Of a stretch of DNA of 64,000 nt, positions 9,177-20,845 are shown one piece after another; position 1 is the first letter of the stretch, and each line of letters begins with the position of its first letter. Source of the DNA: an uncultured Prevotellaceae bacterium (lineage in GTDB: Bacteria; Bacteroidota; Bacteroidia; Bacteroidales; Bacteroidaceae); NCBI GenBank assembly GCA_949295905.1, contig CASFNA010000023.1:124001-188000 (forward strand), in the 5' to 3' direction. The position numbers and the translations under genes were made by a program. The notes below the pieces were generated by a model that saw only the letters and a list, made by a program, of their open reading frames with translations, searched no databases and was not told where the DNA came from.

Positions 9177-9379
9177 GACGCAAATTTTGTTAATCTGCCA
9201 TTTTGTCCTACATATTTGTCCTCTTTTAACACAAAAAATATCACCGTTAACGGCTCTTAGTGAGAGGAGTATATAATTTTACATTAGTTATAAAAGAGAT
9301 TGCCGACAATAAGCCTGCATCTCAATTAAAAGACGAAACGCGGCATATCGCTTTGTAAAAGACCGTTAATGGCATGCTT

Positions 9380-9414
9380 AAAGGCCGTCTTTTGGAACTT
9401 AAAAGACGACCTTT
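9380..9414. repeat. GGCCGTCTTT hairpin repeat
   Basis: AAAGGCCGTCTTTT (9380-9393) and AAAAGACGACCTTT (9400-9413) form an inverted repeat with one mismatch around a short spacer of about 7 nt. It lies just downstream of the transglycosylase gene and could also act as its terminator, although it lacks a T-run. Confidence 0.65.
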
Positions 9415-9482
9415 GGCAAAGTGTTGGGAAAACTTATGTTGCCAGAAAGGCGGACATGAAGCAATGCCGTGCCGTCGATGGA

Positions 9483-10769
9483 TTATATATGGAAACGGTG
9501 TTTCCTCTTGGCCTTTCGTGGTGTGAACGGACTGGAATACCCACTTGTACCCTGATTCCCGTCCCATCCTTTGACAGATGCCCCTCCGTATGGCACTCCA
9601 CGGTATTGGGCATACCGTTGGCGGATTCTGTCTACATAGCCAACAGTTTCGGAACCGCGCATATACCCGTATCTGACAACCGGGTCGTTGTAAAATTCAA
9701 GCTTTTCCAATGCTAAGATGTAATAAGCCACGTCTTTCCACCTGTGCGGATTACGTCCGTTCTTGCGTGCTAAGGCCATCGCGTCTTGTACGTGAAAATA
9801 GCCTCCGTTGTATGCGGCAAGCACAAACAGCTGACGCTCGGCTTGATTATGTACGCTGCGGAAATACCCCGACAGTTCCCTTAGATATTCCGCCGCAGCA
9901 CGTACATTGTGCTCCGGGTCGTAAATTGACGCGCGCGGAAGGCCGAGATGGTCGGCCGTAGCAGGCATGATTTGCATAAGTCCGCACGCCCCGGCCCACG
10001 AACGTGCTTTCGGGTCAAAGCAAGATTCCTGATAGCATTGTGCTGCCATGAGCCGCCAATCCCATCTGGCCAACGGAGCATAACGCTTGAACAGATGGTC
10101 GTAATGCGATATTATGCCGCTCTGCCTGTTTAAGAAAGGTGAATATACATGCCGTTTTATGCTTTGTGCGGAAAACATGTAGCGCTCTTCCCTTCTTATT
10201 TCGTCATACATAGATGGTTTGAACCACGCGTCAAGGCTGTCGGCAAGCTCTTTGTTTCCATTGGCCACAGCCCATTGTACACCTAATGAATCAACTCCTG
10301 CGCCACAAAACAAAAGTCCTTTACCTACATTTTGCTTTTTGGATAAAGGAAAGGCTATAAGGTCTGCATCGCCTTTCTCCAGACGGTCCACCATTTCCGC
10401 CGTGTCCTTGCATACTTCAACCCGAAGCGAAACACCCAGCTTTTGAGCAAATTTCTCACATAACAAGTATTGTGTACCCATGCCGCGTCCGCGATAATCG
10501 TAATAAGTCTCAGGCCCGGAAAGCGTAAGGATGATAAGTTCCCCGTTGCTGATAATGTCGTCCACAGTGAAAGCCAAGTTTTTCGGAACGCTGTCCTCTC
10601 CTACCTCACCCCACGGAGTAACTATTTTTTCCTTCTTCCCGTCAGAACAGGAAAATACAACCATGGCCGATATTATTACCATTATATATTGCAGCATATG
10701 CGAAAAAGCCTGTTGCAATATTGGCTTTTTGAATTTAAAAGTAAAAGACTTGTTTTCTTCCAAGTTCAT
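9483..10769 (-). CDS. MltF-like membrane-bound lytic murein transglycosylase (lipoprotein)
   Basis: The protein combines a solute-binding-like (SBP_bac_3) domain with a C-terminal SLT lysozyme-like domain, as in MltF, and should cleave peptidoglycan glycan strands from the outer membrane. The catalytic glutamate is in YQESCFDP and is followed by the characteristic GACGLMQIMPAT. A lipobox (VVFSC, cysteine at residue 41 with this start) ends a hydrophobic segment. The open frame extends to 10874, but a -7 box at 10788-10781 makes that start unlikely. I give the ATG at 10769 (428 aa), but the ATG at 10697, just before the hydrophobic segment, is an equal alternative. The basic tail (RKAKRKHRFHI) is unusual. 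It is transcribed divergently from hisG. Confidence 0.83.
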   Translation of the reverse strand: MNLEENKSFTFKFKKPILQQAFSHMLQYIMVIISAMVVFSCSDGKKEKIVTPWGEVGEDSVPKNLAFTVDDIISNGELIILTLSGPETYYDYRGRGMGTQYLLCEKFAQKLGVSLRVEVCKDTAEMVDRLEKGDADLIAFPLSKKQNVGKGLLFCGAGVDSLGVQWAVANGNKELADSLDAWFKPSMYDEIRREERYMFSAQSIKRHVYSPFLNRQSGIISHYDHLFKRYAPLARWDWRLMAAQCYQESCFDPKARSWAGACGLMQIMPATADHLGLPRASIYDPEHNVRAAAEYLRELSGYFRSVHNQAERQLFVLAAYNGGYFHVQDAMALARKNGRNPHRWKDVAYYILALEKLEFYNDPVVRYGYMRGSETVGYVDRIRQRYAQYRGVPYGGASVKGWDGNQGTSGYSSPFTPRKAKRKHRFHI

Positions 10770-10780
10770 ATTTTTACTGA

Positions 10781-10788
10781 CAAAAATA
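10781..10788 (-). promoter_or_regulatory. -7 box of the MltF-like gene
   Basis: TATTTTTG on the minus strand. It decides against the far-upstream start codon at 10874. The -33 element is unclear. Confidence 0.5.
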
Positions 10789-10838
10789 CAGACAGAAGCT
10801 ATTGCTTTTATTATTTTGGGTACAAAAATACAACAATT

Positions 10839-10870
10839 CTTGCAAATATGCTTTAAAAAACGTACTTTTG
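10839..10870 (+). promoter_or_regulatory. his operon promoter
   Basis: CTTG (10839-10842), 20 nt, TACTTTTG (10863-10870); hisG begins 29 bp later. The leader is too short for a his-codon attenuator peptide, so attenuation of the enterobacterial type is not used here. Confidence 0.75.
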
Positions 10871-10898
10871 CCAAACATTTTTAACTAATTTATTAATC

Positions 10899-11750
10899 AT
10901 GTTACGTATAGCAATACAGTCAAAGGGACGTTTGTTTGACGATACGGTAAATCTGTTGAACGAAGCTGATATAAAAATAAGTTCAAGCAAACGGACTTTG
11001 TTGGTAAAAGCATCCAATTTCCCACTGGAGGTTCTTTATCTTCGTGACGACGATATTCCTCAAAGCGTAGCAACCGGCGTAGCTGACATAGGAGTTGTCG
11101 GTGAAAATGAATTTGCAGAGCAATGTGAAGATGCCGAGATTATATATCGCTTGGGATTCAGCAAATGCAGGCTGTCACTTGCTATTCCCAAAGCGATTGA
11201 ATATGATGGCATTGAATGGTTCAATGGTAAAAAGATTGCAACGTCATACCCTGTAATACTACGCAAATTCCTTATGGAAAAAGGCGTTAAAGCTGACATC
11301 CATGTAATTAAAGGTAGTGTGGAAATAAGCCCAGGCATAGGTCTTGCTGATGGTATCTTTGACATTGTAAGTAGCGGCTCCACCCTTGTAAGCAACAACC
11401 TGAAGGAAGTGGAGGTGGCTATGAGAAGTGAAGCCGTGCTTATTGCTAATAAGAACCTATGTTATGAAAAACGCAAGAATCTTGACAATATGCTTTTCCG
11501 CATAAAGGCTGTACGCAATGCTGAAGACAAGAAATACGTCAGGATGAACGCTCCGAAAGCCCGCCTGGCCGAAATAATAAACGTGCTGCCCGGCCTGAAA
11601 AGCCCTACGGTGATACCGCTTGCCGATGAAGAATGGTGCTCCGTACACACAGTGCTCGACGAAGCGCGCTTTTGGGAAATCATAGGAAAGCTCAAAGAGA
11701 TGGGGGCACAAGGCATATTGGTCACCCCGATAGAGAAAATGATATTGTAA
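10899..11750 (+). CDS. hisG: ATP phosphoribosyltransferase, long form
   Basis: HisG catalyses the first step of histidine synthesis, joining ATP and PRPP to form phosphoribosyl-ATP. At 283 residues it is the long (HisGL) form with its own C-terminal ACT-like regulatory domain (about residues 205-283, ending in LVTPIEKMIL), so it should be inhibited by histidine without a HisZ partner. The N-terminal LRIAIQSKGRLFDDTVNLL and the PRPP-binding stretch near GIGLADGIFDIVSSGSTL (about 148-165) are clear. It is the first gene of hisGDC; hisD starts 27 bp downstream. Confidence 0.96.
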   Translation: MLRIAIQSKGRLFDDTVNLLNEADIKISSSKRTLLVKASNFPLEVLYLRDDDIPQSVATGVADIGVVGENEFAEQCEDAEIIYRLGFSKCRLSLAIPKAIEYDGIEWFNGKKIATSYPVILRKFLMEKGVKADIHVIKGSVEISPGIGLADGIFDIVSSGSTLVSNNLKEVEVAMRSEAVLIANKNLCYEKRKNLDNMLFRIKAVRNAEDKKYVRMNAPKARLAEIINVLPGLKSPTVIPLADEEWCSVHTVLDEARFWEIIGKLKEMGAQGILVTPIEKMIL

Positions 11751-11777
11751 CCTTATGTCAAACAAAGGCTGGTTATT

Positions 11778-13067
11778 ATGGAAAAATACATGTACCCGTC
11801 ACGCGACGAATGGAAATCGATAACTGCCCGTCCACCGATTGATGCGGACGAATTGCAAGATACGGTGCGCACCATATTGGAAGACGTCAGGCTCGGCGGA
11901 GACGATGCCGTTAAGTGGTATGAGAAAAAGTTTGACAATGCGTCGCTGGGCGGCCTCATGGTCACGGCGGATGAAATCGACGAAGCCGTAAGGCAGACAC
12001 CTGAAGAATTGCTGGACGCACTGGCTTTGGCGCATGACAATATCTGCAAGTTCCATGCTTCTCAACGCATGGAGCTCCAAAAGATTGAGACTGCTCCCGG
12101 AGTTGAATGCTGGCAAAAAAGCGTACCGATAGAAAAAGTCGGCCTGTATGTGCCCGGAGGAACAGCCCCATTGTTCAGTACGGTGCTCATGTTGGCCACT
12201 CCGGCCAACATCGCAGGCTGTAGAGAGATAGTTATGTGTACGCCTCCGGGCAAGGACGGAACGGTAAATCCTGCAATATTGGCCGCAGCTAAGATTGCAG
12301 GAGTACACAAGGTGTTCAAGGCCGGAGGCGTGCAGGCCATTGCAGCAATGGCATACGGAACGGAAAGTGTGCCGCGGGTGTACAAGATTTTCGGCCCAGG
12401 CAACCGCTATGTTATGGTCGCCAAGCAGATGGTTTCGCTACATGATGTCGCCATAGACATGCCGGCCGGGCCGTCGGAAGTCTGTGTCATAGCCGACGAT
12501 ACGAGCAATCCCGCATACGTGGCGGCCGACCTCCTTTCGCAGGCGGAGCACGGCACAGACTCGCAGGTGCTGCTTATCACCACGTCAGAGGCACTTTCCT
12601 TCAGTGTTGAAAACGAGATGGAAGCGCAACTGAAAGTTTTGCCAAAACATGACATTGCCGCAAAGGCACTTGAAAACAGCAAGGTTATAATAGTGAAAGA
12701 CAAAGACGAAGCCTTGGCCTTGAGCAACATGTGTGCTCCGGAACACCTTATCATCGCCACCGACGATTGCTTCACGCTTGCCGACATGGTGGTAAATGCA
12801 GGCAGCGTATTCCTTGGGAAATATGCCTGCGAGAGTGCCGGCGACTATGCAAGTGGCACCAACCACACACTGCCCACGCACGGATATGCCACAGCTTACA
12901 GCGGGGTCAACCTTGACAGCTTTGTCAAGAAGATAACTTTCCAGCATCTTACGGCAGAAGGCATAAGGCACATAGGCCGCGCGGTAGAGGTAATGGCCGG
13001 CATGGAGAAGCTCTATGCGCACAAGAATGCCATGACATTAAGGATTAAAGACATATTGAACGACTGA
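11778..13067 (+). CDS. hisD: Histidinol dehydrogenase
   Basis: HisD carries out the last two steps of histidine synthesis, the NAD-dependent oxidation of L-histidinol to L-histidine. The 429-residue length is normal. Visible family motifs include [10 protein letters not shown] near the middle, the zinc-site region [10 protein letters not shown], the catalytic region APEHLI, and [18 protein letters not shown]. It lies between hisG and hisC (4 bp to hisC), showing tight operon coupling. Confidence 0.97.
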   Translation: MEKYMYPSRDEWKSITARPPIDADELQDTVRTILEDVRLGGDDAVKWYEKKFDNASLGGLMVTADEIDEAVRQTPEELLDALALAHDNICKFHASQRMELQKIETAPGVECWQKSVPIEKVGLYVPGGTAPLFSTVLMLATPANIAGCREIVMCTPPGKDGTVNPAILAAAKIAGVHKVFKAGGVQAIAAMAYGTESVPRVYKIFGPGNRYVMVAKQMVSLHDVAIDMPAGPSEVCVIADDTSNPAYVAADLLSQAEHGTDSQVLLITTSEALSFSVENEMEAQLKVLPKHDIAAKALENSKVIIVKDKDEALALSNMCAPEHLIIATDDCFTLADMVVNAGSVFLGKYACESAGDYASGTNHTLPTHGYATAYSGVNLDSFVKKITFQHLTAEGIRHIGRAVEVMAGMEKLYAHKNAMTLRIKDILND

Positions 13068-13071
13068 CGAC

Positions 13072-14106
13072 ATGAGACCATTGGAACAATTAGTACGTCC
13101 CAACATACTTGCGCTGAAGCCGTACAGCAGCGCACGCGACGAGTTCGGAGGCAGCGGTGCAAAGGTTTTTCTCGATGCCAACGAGAACCCGTACAACACT
13201 CCATTCAACCGCTATCCTGACCCATTGCAACGCGAGTTGAAACAACGCCTGGCCGCAGTAAAAGGTGTTGCGGCAGAAAACATATTCCTCGGCAACGGCT
13301 CCGACGAGCCGATTGACCTGGCTTACCGTTGCTTTGCACGTCCTGGCATAGACAATGTTGTCGCCATCGAGCCAACATACGGAATGTACAAGGTGTGCGC
13401 AGACATAAATGATGTGGAATACAGAGCGGTGCTTCTTGATGACACCTACCAGACTACGGCCGACCGTCTGCTTGCCGCATGTGACAAGAATACTAAGCTC
13501 ATATGGATTTGTTCGCCGAACAACCCGACGGGAAATAACATTGACCGGCAGGAAATAATAAGGACCATAGAAAGTTTTGACGGCATTGTAATCGTAGACG
13601 AGGCCTATTCGGACTTCTCCGGCGAGCGCCCCCTGCGCCTTGACTTGGGAAAATATCCCAACCTGATGGTGCTCAACACCATGAGTAAGGCATGGGGATG
13701 TGCCGCCATAAGGCTCGGCATGGCGTTTACGCAGAAAGCCATCGTTGATGTGTTCAACAAGGTAAAATATCCTTATAATGTCAACACGCTCACCCAAAGA
13801 CAGGCCATTGAGGCGTTGAAAGACCCGTTCGAGGTGGATAAATGGGTCAAGATTATATTGCTCGAACGCAGCCGTATGATTGAGGCGTTCAACCTACTGC
13901 CGTCTTGCAAAAAGGTTTATCCGACAGATGCAAACTTCTTTCTCGCCCGTTTCGACAACGCACAAGCCGTTTACAATTATCTCAAGGAGAAAGGAATAAT
14001 CGTAAGAAACCGCACACAAGTCTCCCTATGCGAAGACTGCCTGCGTATAACGATAGGCAGCAAGAGTGAGAACAGCGAACTGCTTTCCGCCTTGAGACAG
14101 TATTAA
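13072..14106 (+). CDS. hisC: Histidinol-phosphate aminotransferase
   Basis: HisC is a PLP enzyme that converts imidazole acetol phosphate and glutamate to histidinol phosphate. The 344 residues include [16 protein letters not shown] near the N-terminus, [18 protein letters not shown] for cofactor and substrate binding, and the PLP-lysine region [15 protein letters not shown] near 205-219. It starts 4 bp after hisD. In related genomes hisB commonly follows, but here a 600-bp repeat-bearing intergenic stretch follows instead, so hisB must lie elsewhere or be absent. Confidence 0.96.
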   Translation: MRPLEQLVRPNILALKPYSSARDEFGGSGAKVFLDANENPYNTPFNRYPDPLQRELKQRLAAVKGVAAENIFLGNGSDEPIDLAYRCFARPGIDNVVAIEPTYGMYKVCADINDVEYRAVLLDDTYQTTADRLLAACDKNTKLIWICSPNNPTGNNIDRQEIIRTIESFDGIVIVDEAYSDFSGERPLRLDLGKYPNLMVLNTMSKAWGCAAIRLGMAFTQKAIVDVFNKVKYPYNVNTLTQRQAIEALKDPFEVDKWVKIILLERSRMIEAFNLLPSCKKVYPTDANFFLARFDNAQAVYNYLKEKGIIVRNRTQVSLCEDCLRITIGSKSENSELLSALRQY

Positions 14107-14346
14107 GCATGCTGGAAAGCAAAGCGGCAGTTTTGCTTACACATTGATTTCCGTTTACACTTCACAGGCGTATTGTTTTGAAATTTTTACCTCAAGGGCG
14201 CAAATATGCCAAAATAAAGTGTGCAAATATAAATCTCTGGTATTTAAGCGTTTAATGCGGTACGCCGTACACCTGTGCAATAAAACGGAGCTCTTTTACA
14301 GAGAAAAGCCGTCATCTCAACCATGAAAAGCCGTTAACTCGTCCCT

Positions 14347-14384
14347 TAAAGGCCGTCATCCCGCATAGAGGTGACGGCTTTTAC
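14347..14384. repeat. GGCCGTC hairpin repeat (variant)
   Basis: TAAAGGCCGTCA pairs with TGACGGCTTTTA with one wobble, around a spacer of about 14 nt. Single half-copies of the same motif lie on both sides. Confidence 0.55.
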
Positions 14385-14659
14385 CATGTCAAAACACGGT
14401 CTTTTATGTATGGAAGCAGCCGTGTTTTAGAATGACAATGATGGTCTTGGGTTGCAAAATGGCAATTGCCTTGCATCCCGTTTTCCTATTTCATACAAGA
14501 ATATGTGTATTCCAAAAATGACAAAAAGCAACGGCCGTCTCATGAATGCTTTGCAATATGTCAACATGCAAGATACCGCTGCAATAAAAGTCAGCCATGC
14601 GCTGCCATGGCGAGTACTGCCTTATGGTTATATGCAAACCACCTTGTTTTGCCATTTAA

Positions 14660-14691
14660 TTTGGCAAATCGGATAAATTGTTGTAATTTTG
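14660..14691 (+). promoter_or_regulatory. Promoter of the ABC-F gene
   Basis: TTTG (14660-14663), 20 nt, TAATTTTG (14684-14691), 32 bp before the ATG. Confidence 0.8.
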
Positions 14692-14720
14692 CGCCGCAAT
14701 TATAATATAAGGTAAAATAA

Positions 14721-16337
<1,617 letters not shown>

Positions 16338-16400
16338 TTGACAGATGTAAGCGTGTTGGCAAGATTTTTGCTATACATTCAACAAAAAATCATTTGCACT

Positions 16401-17000
16401 ATGAAAGAGGAAAATGAAGATATAAAGAAGGAGGAAACGGTCAACGACGCTCCTGAAAACGAAACGGAGAACATAAATGCCCAGGAGGCTTCAAGCGGCG
16501 AGGGCGATGCCGGTGAAAACGGCGATACAGCCGAAAAGACGGAAGAGAAAGACCCGTTGGCCGCAGCCCAAGAGGAGATAGAGAAGCTTAAAGACAAGTA
16601 TCTGCGCTCTGTCGCCGAATTTGACAACTACCGCAAGCGCACATTGAAAGAGAAGGCGGAGCTGATACTGAACGGTTCAGAGAAAGCCGTTCAGGCCATA
16701 TTACCCGTCATCGATGACATGGAGCGCGCCATAGCCAACGCTGAAAAGACGGAAGAAGTAGAGGTGTTGAGGGAAGGCATGAAACTGATTTACCAAAAGA
16801 CAAACAAGATATTGGAAAGCCTTGGCGTTAAAAAGATTGATACCGAGGACGCCGACTTTGACACTAACTTCCACGAAGCGGTGGCAATGGTACCGGGAAT
16901 GGGCGACGACAAGAAAGGCAAGGTGCTCGACTGCGTACAGACAGGTTATACTCTTAACGACAAAGTCATAAGGCACGCCAAGGTCGCCGTTGGACAATAG
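16401..17000 (+). CDS. grpE: GrpE nucleotide exchange factor
   Basis: GrpE releases ADP from DnaK in the Hsp70 cycle. The start at 16401 (MKEENEDIKKEE) gives 199 residues; the longer frame from 16338 begins right after the preceding stop and adds non-conserved residues. An acidic, disordered N-terminus (about 1-55) precedes the long coiled coil and the conserved core (LRSVAEFDNYRKRTLKEK, 72-89) and the C-terminal beta domain ending in HAKVAVGQ. It is 147 bp upstream of dnaJ, separated by a TTAAGAGTTAAG-type repeat. No CIRCE element is visible; dnaK is not in the window. Confidence 0.95.
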   Translation: MKEENEDIKKEETVNDAPENETENINAQEASSGEGDAGENGDTAEKTEEKDPLAAAQEEIEKLKDKYLRSVAEFDNYRKRTLKEKAELILNGSEKAVQAILPVIDDMERAIANAEKTEEVEVLREGMKLIYQKTNKILESLGVKKIDTEDADFDTNFHEAVAMVPGMGDDKKGKVLDCVQTGYTLNDKVIRHAKVAVGQ

Positions 17001-17003
17001 CAC

Positions 17004-17139
17004 AATTAAAAAATTAAGAGTTAAGAATTAAGAAAACATGCTTTGCACATAATAATCAGGCATTTTTCTTAATTCTTACTTCTTAACTCTCAATTTTTAA
17101 TTCACGACTTACAACTCTCAACTCTTAACTCTTAATTAA
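17004..17139. repeat. TTAAGAGTTAAG inverted repeat between grpE and dnaJ
   Basis: A left arm (17004-17036, AATTAAGAGTTAAGAATTAA and flanks) faces imperfect right arms at 17063-17102 and 17120-17137 built of the complementary motif. The transcript would fold into a long AT-rich hairpin between the two chaperone genes. The same element occurs at 32718-32801 and 51092-51188. Confidence 0.75.
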
Positions 17140-17147
17140 AAAAGGTT

Positions 17148-18323
17148 ATGGCTAAAAGAGATTATTACGAGGTGCTTGGCGTAAGCAAAGATGCCTCAGA
17201 AGACGAAATAAAGAAGGCTTACAGGAAAATCGCCATAAAATACCACCCTGACAGGAATCCTGGCAACAAAGAGGCCGAGGATAAATTCAAAGAGGCTGCC
17301 GAGGCTTACGACGTACTGCATGACCCACAGAAGAGGAAGCAGTACGACCAGTTCGGTTTCAACGGCCCGGGCGGCGAAGGTGGATTTGGCGGCTTCGGCG
17401 GTGCCGGAGGCTTCTCAATGGACGACATATTCTCCATGTTCGGCGACGTGTTCGGCGGACGCGGAGGATTTGGCGGCTTCGGCGGCAGCGGTTTCGGTGG
17501 CGGAGGCCAACGCCGTCCGGCACAGCACCGTGGTTCAGACCTGCGCCTGAAAGTAAGGCTTTCGTTGCAGGAAATATCCACAGGAGTAACCAAGAAGTTC
17601 AAAGTTAAGAAGGATGTTACGTGTAGTCATTGCCACGGTAGCGGCGCGGAAGGCAACAGCGCAAAGGAAACTTGCCCGACATGCCATGGCAGCGGAGTTG
17701 TAGCCCACACAACGCAGAGCCTCTTCGGCATGATGCAAACACAAAGCGTATGCCCCACTTGCGGAGGAGAAGGCTCCGTAATCAAGAACAAGTGTCGTGT
17801 GTGTGGCGGTAGCGGTGTAGTGAAAGGCGAAGAGGTTGTTGAAATCAACATACCGGCAGGAGTGTCCGAAGGCATGATAGTCAACGTGCCGGGCAAGGGC
17901 AATGCAGGCCGACACAACGGTGTACCGGGCAACATCCAGGTATATATCGAGGAAGAGCCCAATGATACTTTTGTACGTGACGACAACGACATAATATACA
18001 ACCTGTTGCTTGATTTCCCGACAGCAGCCCTTGGCGGAACGGTTGAAATCCCTACTATAGACGGCGGACGCGTCAGAGTAAAGATAGAACCCGGCACTCA
18101 ACCAGGTAAAGCATTGAGGTTAAGAGGCAAGGGATTGCCAGCCGTACAGGGTTACGGACGCGGTGTAGGCGACATGGTCGTGAACATCAGCGTATATGTA
18201 CCTAAAACATTAAGCCGCAGCGAACGCGAAGCACTTGAGGAGATGCGCGACAGCGACAACTTCAAGGGCGACGATTATACAAAGAAAACAATATTCCAAA
18301 AATTCAGGAACTACTTTAATTAA
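17148..18323 (+). CDS. dnaJ: Chaperone DnaJ (Hsp40)
   Basis: DnaJ delivers substrates to DnaK and stimulates its ATPase. The 391 residues show all type I domains in order: J domain with HPD in KYHPDRNPG (about 33-41), a long Gly/Phe-rich segment (about 70-125), four zinc-finger repeats CxxCxGxG ([32 protein letters not shown], about 160-220) and the C-terminal substrate domains. It follows grpE across a repeat element; folC follows 18 bp downstream. The leader is the AT-rich repeat itself, so hairpin formation may influence expression relative to grpE. Confidence 0.97.
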   Translation: MAKRDYYEVLGVSKDASEDEIKKAYRKIAIKYHPDRNPGNKEAEDKFKEAAEAYDVLHDPQKRKQYDQFGFNGPGGEGGFGGFGGAGGFSMDDIFSMFGDVFGGRGGFGGFGGSGFGGGGQRRPAQHRGSDLRLKVRLSLQEISTGVTKKFKVKKDVTCSHCHGSGAEGNSAKETCPTCHGSGVVAHTTQSLFGMMQTQSVCPTCGGEGSVIKNKCRVCGGSGVVKGEEVVEINIPAGVSEGMIVNVPGKGNAGRHNGVPGNIQVYIEEEPNDTFVRDDNDIIYNLLLDFPTAALGGTVEIPTIDGGRVRVKIEPGTQPGKALRLRGKGLPAVQGYGRGVGDMVVNISVYVPKTLSRSEREALEEMRDSDNFKGDDYTKKTIFQKFRNYFN

Positions 18324-18341
18324 CCTGAAGCAACTGCAAGG

Positions 18342-19628
18342 ATGACATATAAGGAAACCATCGAATATCTGTACAACAGCGTCCCTATGTTTCAAAAAGT
18401 GGGCGCTGTTGCTTATAAGGAGGGGTTGTATAACACCGTCATACTGGACGAACATTTCGGCCGTCCCCATGCAAACTATAAGACCGTACACGTAGCCGGA
18501 ACCAACGGCAAGGGCTCTTGTTCGCACACCATAGCCGCCATATTGCAGGCGCAGGGCTACAAAGTCGGCCTCTATACATCACCCCATCTTAAAGACTTCC
18601 GTGAGCGCATCAGGGTTAACGGACAGTGCATTAGCGAGGACTACGTGGTTGACTTCGTTGCCAAGGAACGTAGTTTCTTCGAGCCTTTAAGCCCGAGTTT
18701 TTTTGAATTGACTACAGCCTTGGCGTTCAAGTATTTCTCTGACTGCAAGGTTGATATCGCCGTCATCGAAGTGGGGCTTGGCGGAAGGCTCGACTGCACA
18801 AACATCATCACTCCCCTGCTTTCGGTTATAACAAACATCAGTTTCGACCATACGCAGTTTCTTGGTGACACCCTTGCCAAGATTGCATACGAGAAAGCCG
18901 GTATAATAAAAAAAGGTGTGCCGGTTGTTGTTGGTGAAAGCGTCAGCGAGACACGCCCGGTATTCACCACAAAGGCAGAAGACTGCGGAGCACCGCTCAT
19001 ATTCGCTGAAGACGAGGGCGAAGTCGTTAATACCTGTTTGGCCGCACAAGGAGGAATAGATTATGCCACCAAAACGTTCGGCCTCCTACATGGCGAGCTT
19101 GGAGGCATATACCAGGAGAAGAATACCGAGACGATACTTTGTTCCATTAAACAACTGCGCAAGGCCAACATTGCCATTAGTGACGATGCCGTTCACACAG
19201 GTTTCGCCAACGTATCAGGTCTTACAGGGCTGCTCGGACGGTGGCAGACAGTGCATAAACATCCACTTGTTATATGTGACACCGGCCACAACGCCGGGGG
19301 CTGGCAATACATAAGTAGGCAACTTAAAATGCAGCGTTGCCGACGGATGCGGATTGTATTCGGCATGGTTGACGACAAGGACATACACACAGTAATGAAC
19401 ATGTTGCCACATGACGCTGTATATTACTTTACCAAGGCTGACAACAAGCGCGCCATCGACGAGCACGACATCATGCGAATAGGAGCGAGCCTCCATCTCA
19501 ATGCCACCTGCTACCCCGATGTAAGGAGCGCTTACACCAAAGCGTTGGGCGACGCCTCGGCAGACGACTTCATATTCGTAGGCGGCAGCAGCTATATTGT
19601 GGCAGATTTTCTGAACGATTGTGTTTAA
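18342..19628 (+). CDS. folC: Folylpolyglutamate synthase / dihydrofolate synthase
   Basis: FolC adds L-glutamate to dihydropteroate and to reduced folates in the cytoplasm using ATP. The 428-residue Mur-ligase-fold protein carries the P-loop GTNGKGSCSHTIAAIL (residues 51-66), the ISFDHTQFLGDTLAKIAYEK region and the C-terminal GHNAGGW and GSSYIVADF motifs. It is probably co-transcribed with dnaJ (18 bp gap). After its stop a separate promoter begins the gal genes. Confidence 0.94.
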   Translation: MTYKETIEYLYNSVPMFQKVGAVAYKEGLYNTVILDEHFGRPHANYKTVHVAGTNGKGSCSHTIAAILQAQGYKVGLYTSPHLKDFRERIRVNGQCISEDYVVDFVAKERSFFEPLSPSFFELTTALAFKYFSDCKVDIAVIEVGLGGRLDCTNIITPLLSVITNISFDHTQFLGDTLAKIAYEKAGIIKKGVPVVVGESVSETRPVFTTKAEDCGAPLIFAEDEGEVVNTCLAAQGGIDYATKTFGLLHGELGGIYQEKNTETILCSIKQLRKANIAISDDAVHTGFANVSGLTGLLGRWQTVHKHPLVICDTGHNAGGWQYISRQLKMQRCRRMRIVFGMVDDKDIHTVMNMLPHDAVYYFTKADNKRAIDEHDIMRIGASLHLNATCYPDVRSAYTKALGDASADDFIFVGGSSYIVADFLNDCV

Positions 19629-19667
19629 TCGTTTTTAACAATAAACTGAAATATTTTTATATGTTTC

Positions 19668-19700
19668 GTTTGTGTTTCTCAACAATTTTAAGTTACTTTG
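19668..19700 (+). promoter_or_regulatory. galM-galK promoter
   Basis: TTTG (19668-19671), 21 nt, TTACTTTG (19693-19700), one mismatch to TAnnTTTG, 32 bp before galM. Confidence 0.6.
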
Positions 19701-19732
19701 CAAATAAGTTTTCCAACTAATACAGTAATATT

Positions 19733-20824
19733 ATGAGCACAAACGAAACACATTGCTTGTGTGGTTTGAAACGCGAGGATTTTCAAACCACCGTCAACGG
19801 GAAAGCCACAGACTTATATATCCTTAAGAACAAATGGGGCAACGAAGTTGCAGTGACTAACTACGGAGGCGCAATAGTTGCCATAATGGTGCCTGACAAG
19901 AATGGCAATTACGCCAATATTATTCAAGGGCACGACAACATACAAGACGTAATCAACAGCCCCGAGCCCTACCTCTCTACATTAATAGGCCGCTTCGGCA
20001 ACAGGATATGCCGCGGCAAGTTTCAGCTTAACGGCAAGCAATACCAGCTTGCCATCAATAACGGGCCTAACTCGCTGCATGGTGGAAAGGCCGGTTTCAA
20101 CACAAAGGTGTGGGACGCCCTGCGCATGAACGACGAAACGCTTATCCTCAATTACGTCTCTTCATACGGAGAGGAAGGCTACACGGGCGAGGTCAAAGTA
20201 ACGGTGGCATACATCTTCAATGATGACAACGAACTTATCATCGAGTACATGGCCACAACAAACAAGAAAACCGTAATCAACCTTACCAGCCATGGCTACT
20301 TCAGCCTGGCAGGCATCGCCAACCCCACCCCGACGGTTGACAATCTTGTCTGCGAAATCAATGCAGACTTCTATTTGCCAATAGACGAGACCGCCATACC
20401 GACCGGCGAGATACGTTTCGTCAAAGACACACCATTCGATTTCCGTTCACCAAAGCCCGTAGGCCGCGATATCGACGCAGACAACGAGCAAATACGCAAC
20501 GGCGCAGGCTACGACCATTGTTATGTTCTCAACAAGAAGGAGGAAGGCGAGCTTAGTTTCGCCGCACGTGTAACCGAACCGGTAAGCGGCCGTGTAATGG
20601 AAGTTTACACTACTGAACCTGGAATACAATTCTATACAGACAACTGGGCAGACGGTTACAAAGGCCAACACGGTGCCACATTCCCACGCCGCAGCGCCGT
20701 ATGCTTCGAGGCGCAGCACTTCCCCGACTCGCCCAACCGCCCCTATTTCCCATCCGTTATCCTTAAACCGGGCGAGCAGTACAAGCAAAAGACAATATAC
20801 AAATTCAGGACTGAAAAACAATAA
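19733..20824 (+). CDS. galM: Aldose 1-epimerase (mutarotase), cytoplasmic
   Basis: GalM interconverts alpha and beta anomers of galactose or glucose, the entry to the Leloir pathway. The 363-residue protein lacks a signal peptide, in contrast to the second mutarotase at 26761. Catalytic residues are visible: the histidine in LTSHGYFSLAG (about 183) and the glutamate in CFEAQHFPDSPNRPY near the C-terminus; GYDHCYVL is also conserved. It lies 21 bp before galK. No galT, galE or galactose transporter is next to it. Confidence 0.94.
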   Translation: MSTNETHCLCGLKREDFQTTVNGKATDLYILKNKWGNEVAVTNYGGAIVAIMVPDKNGNYANIIQGHDNIQDVINSPEPYLSTLIGRFGNRICRGKFQLNGKQYQLAINNGPNSLHGGKAGFNTKVWDALRMNDETLILNYVSSYGEEGYTGEVKVTVAYIFNDDNELIIEYMATTNKKTVINLTSHGYFSLAGIANPTPTVDNLVCEINADFYLPIDETAIPTGEIRFVKDTPFDFRSPKPVGRDIDADNEQIRNGAGYDHCYVLNKKEEGELSFAARVTEPVSGRVMEVYTTEPGIQFYTDNWADGYKGQHGATFPRRSAVCFEAQHFPDSPNRPYFPSVILKPGEQYKQKTIYKFRTEKQ

Positions 20825-20845
20825 CCAATAAAACTTACAACAACC

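Larger units (their letters stand above)
9121..9482. other. Intergenic region between mltF-like gene and htrA
   Basis: About 360 bp that hold the htrA -7 box and one GGCCGTCTTT hairpin repeat (9380-9414). No further gene is supported. Confidence 0.65.

Noticed and set aside
10899..11750. Attenuator leader peptide for the his operon
   Set aside because: Only 29 bp lie between the -7 box and hisG; no leader frame with histidine codons fits.
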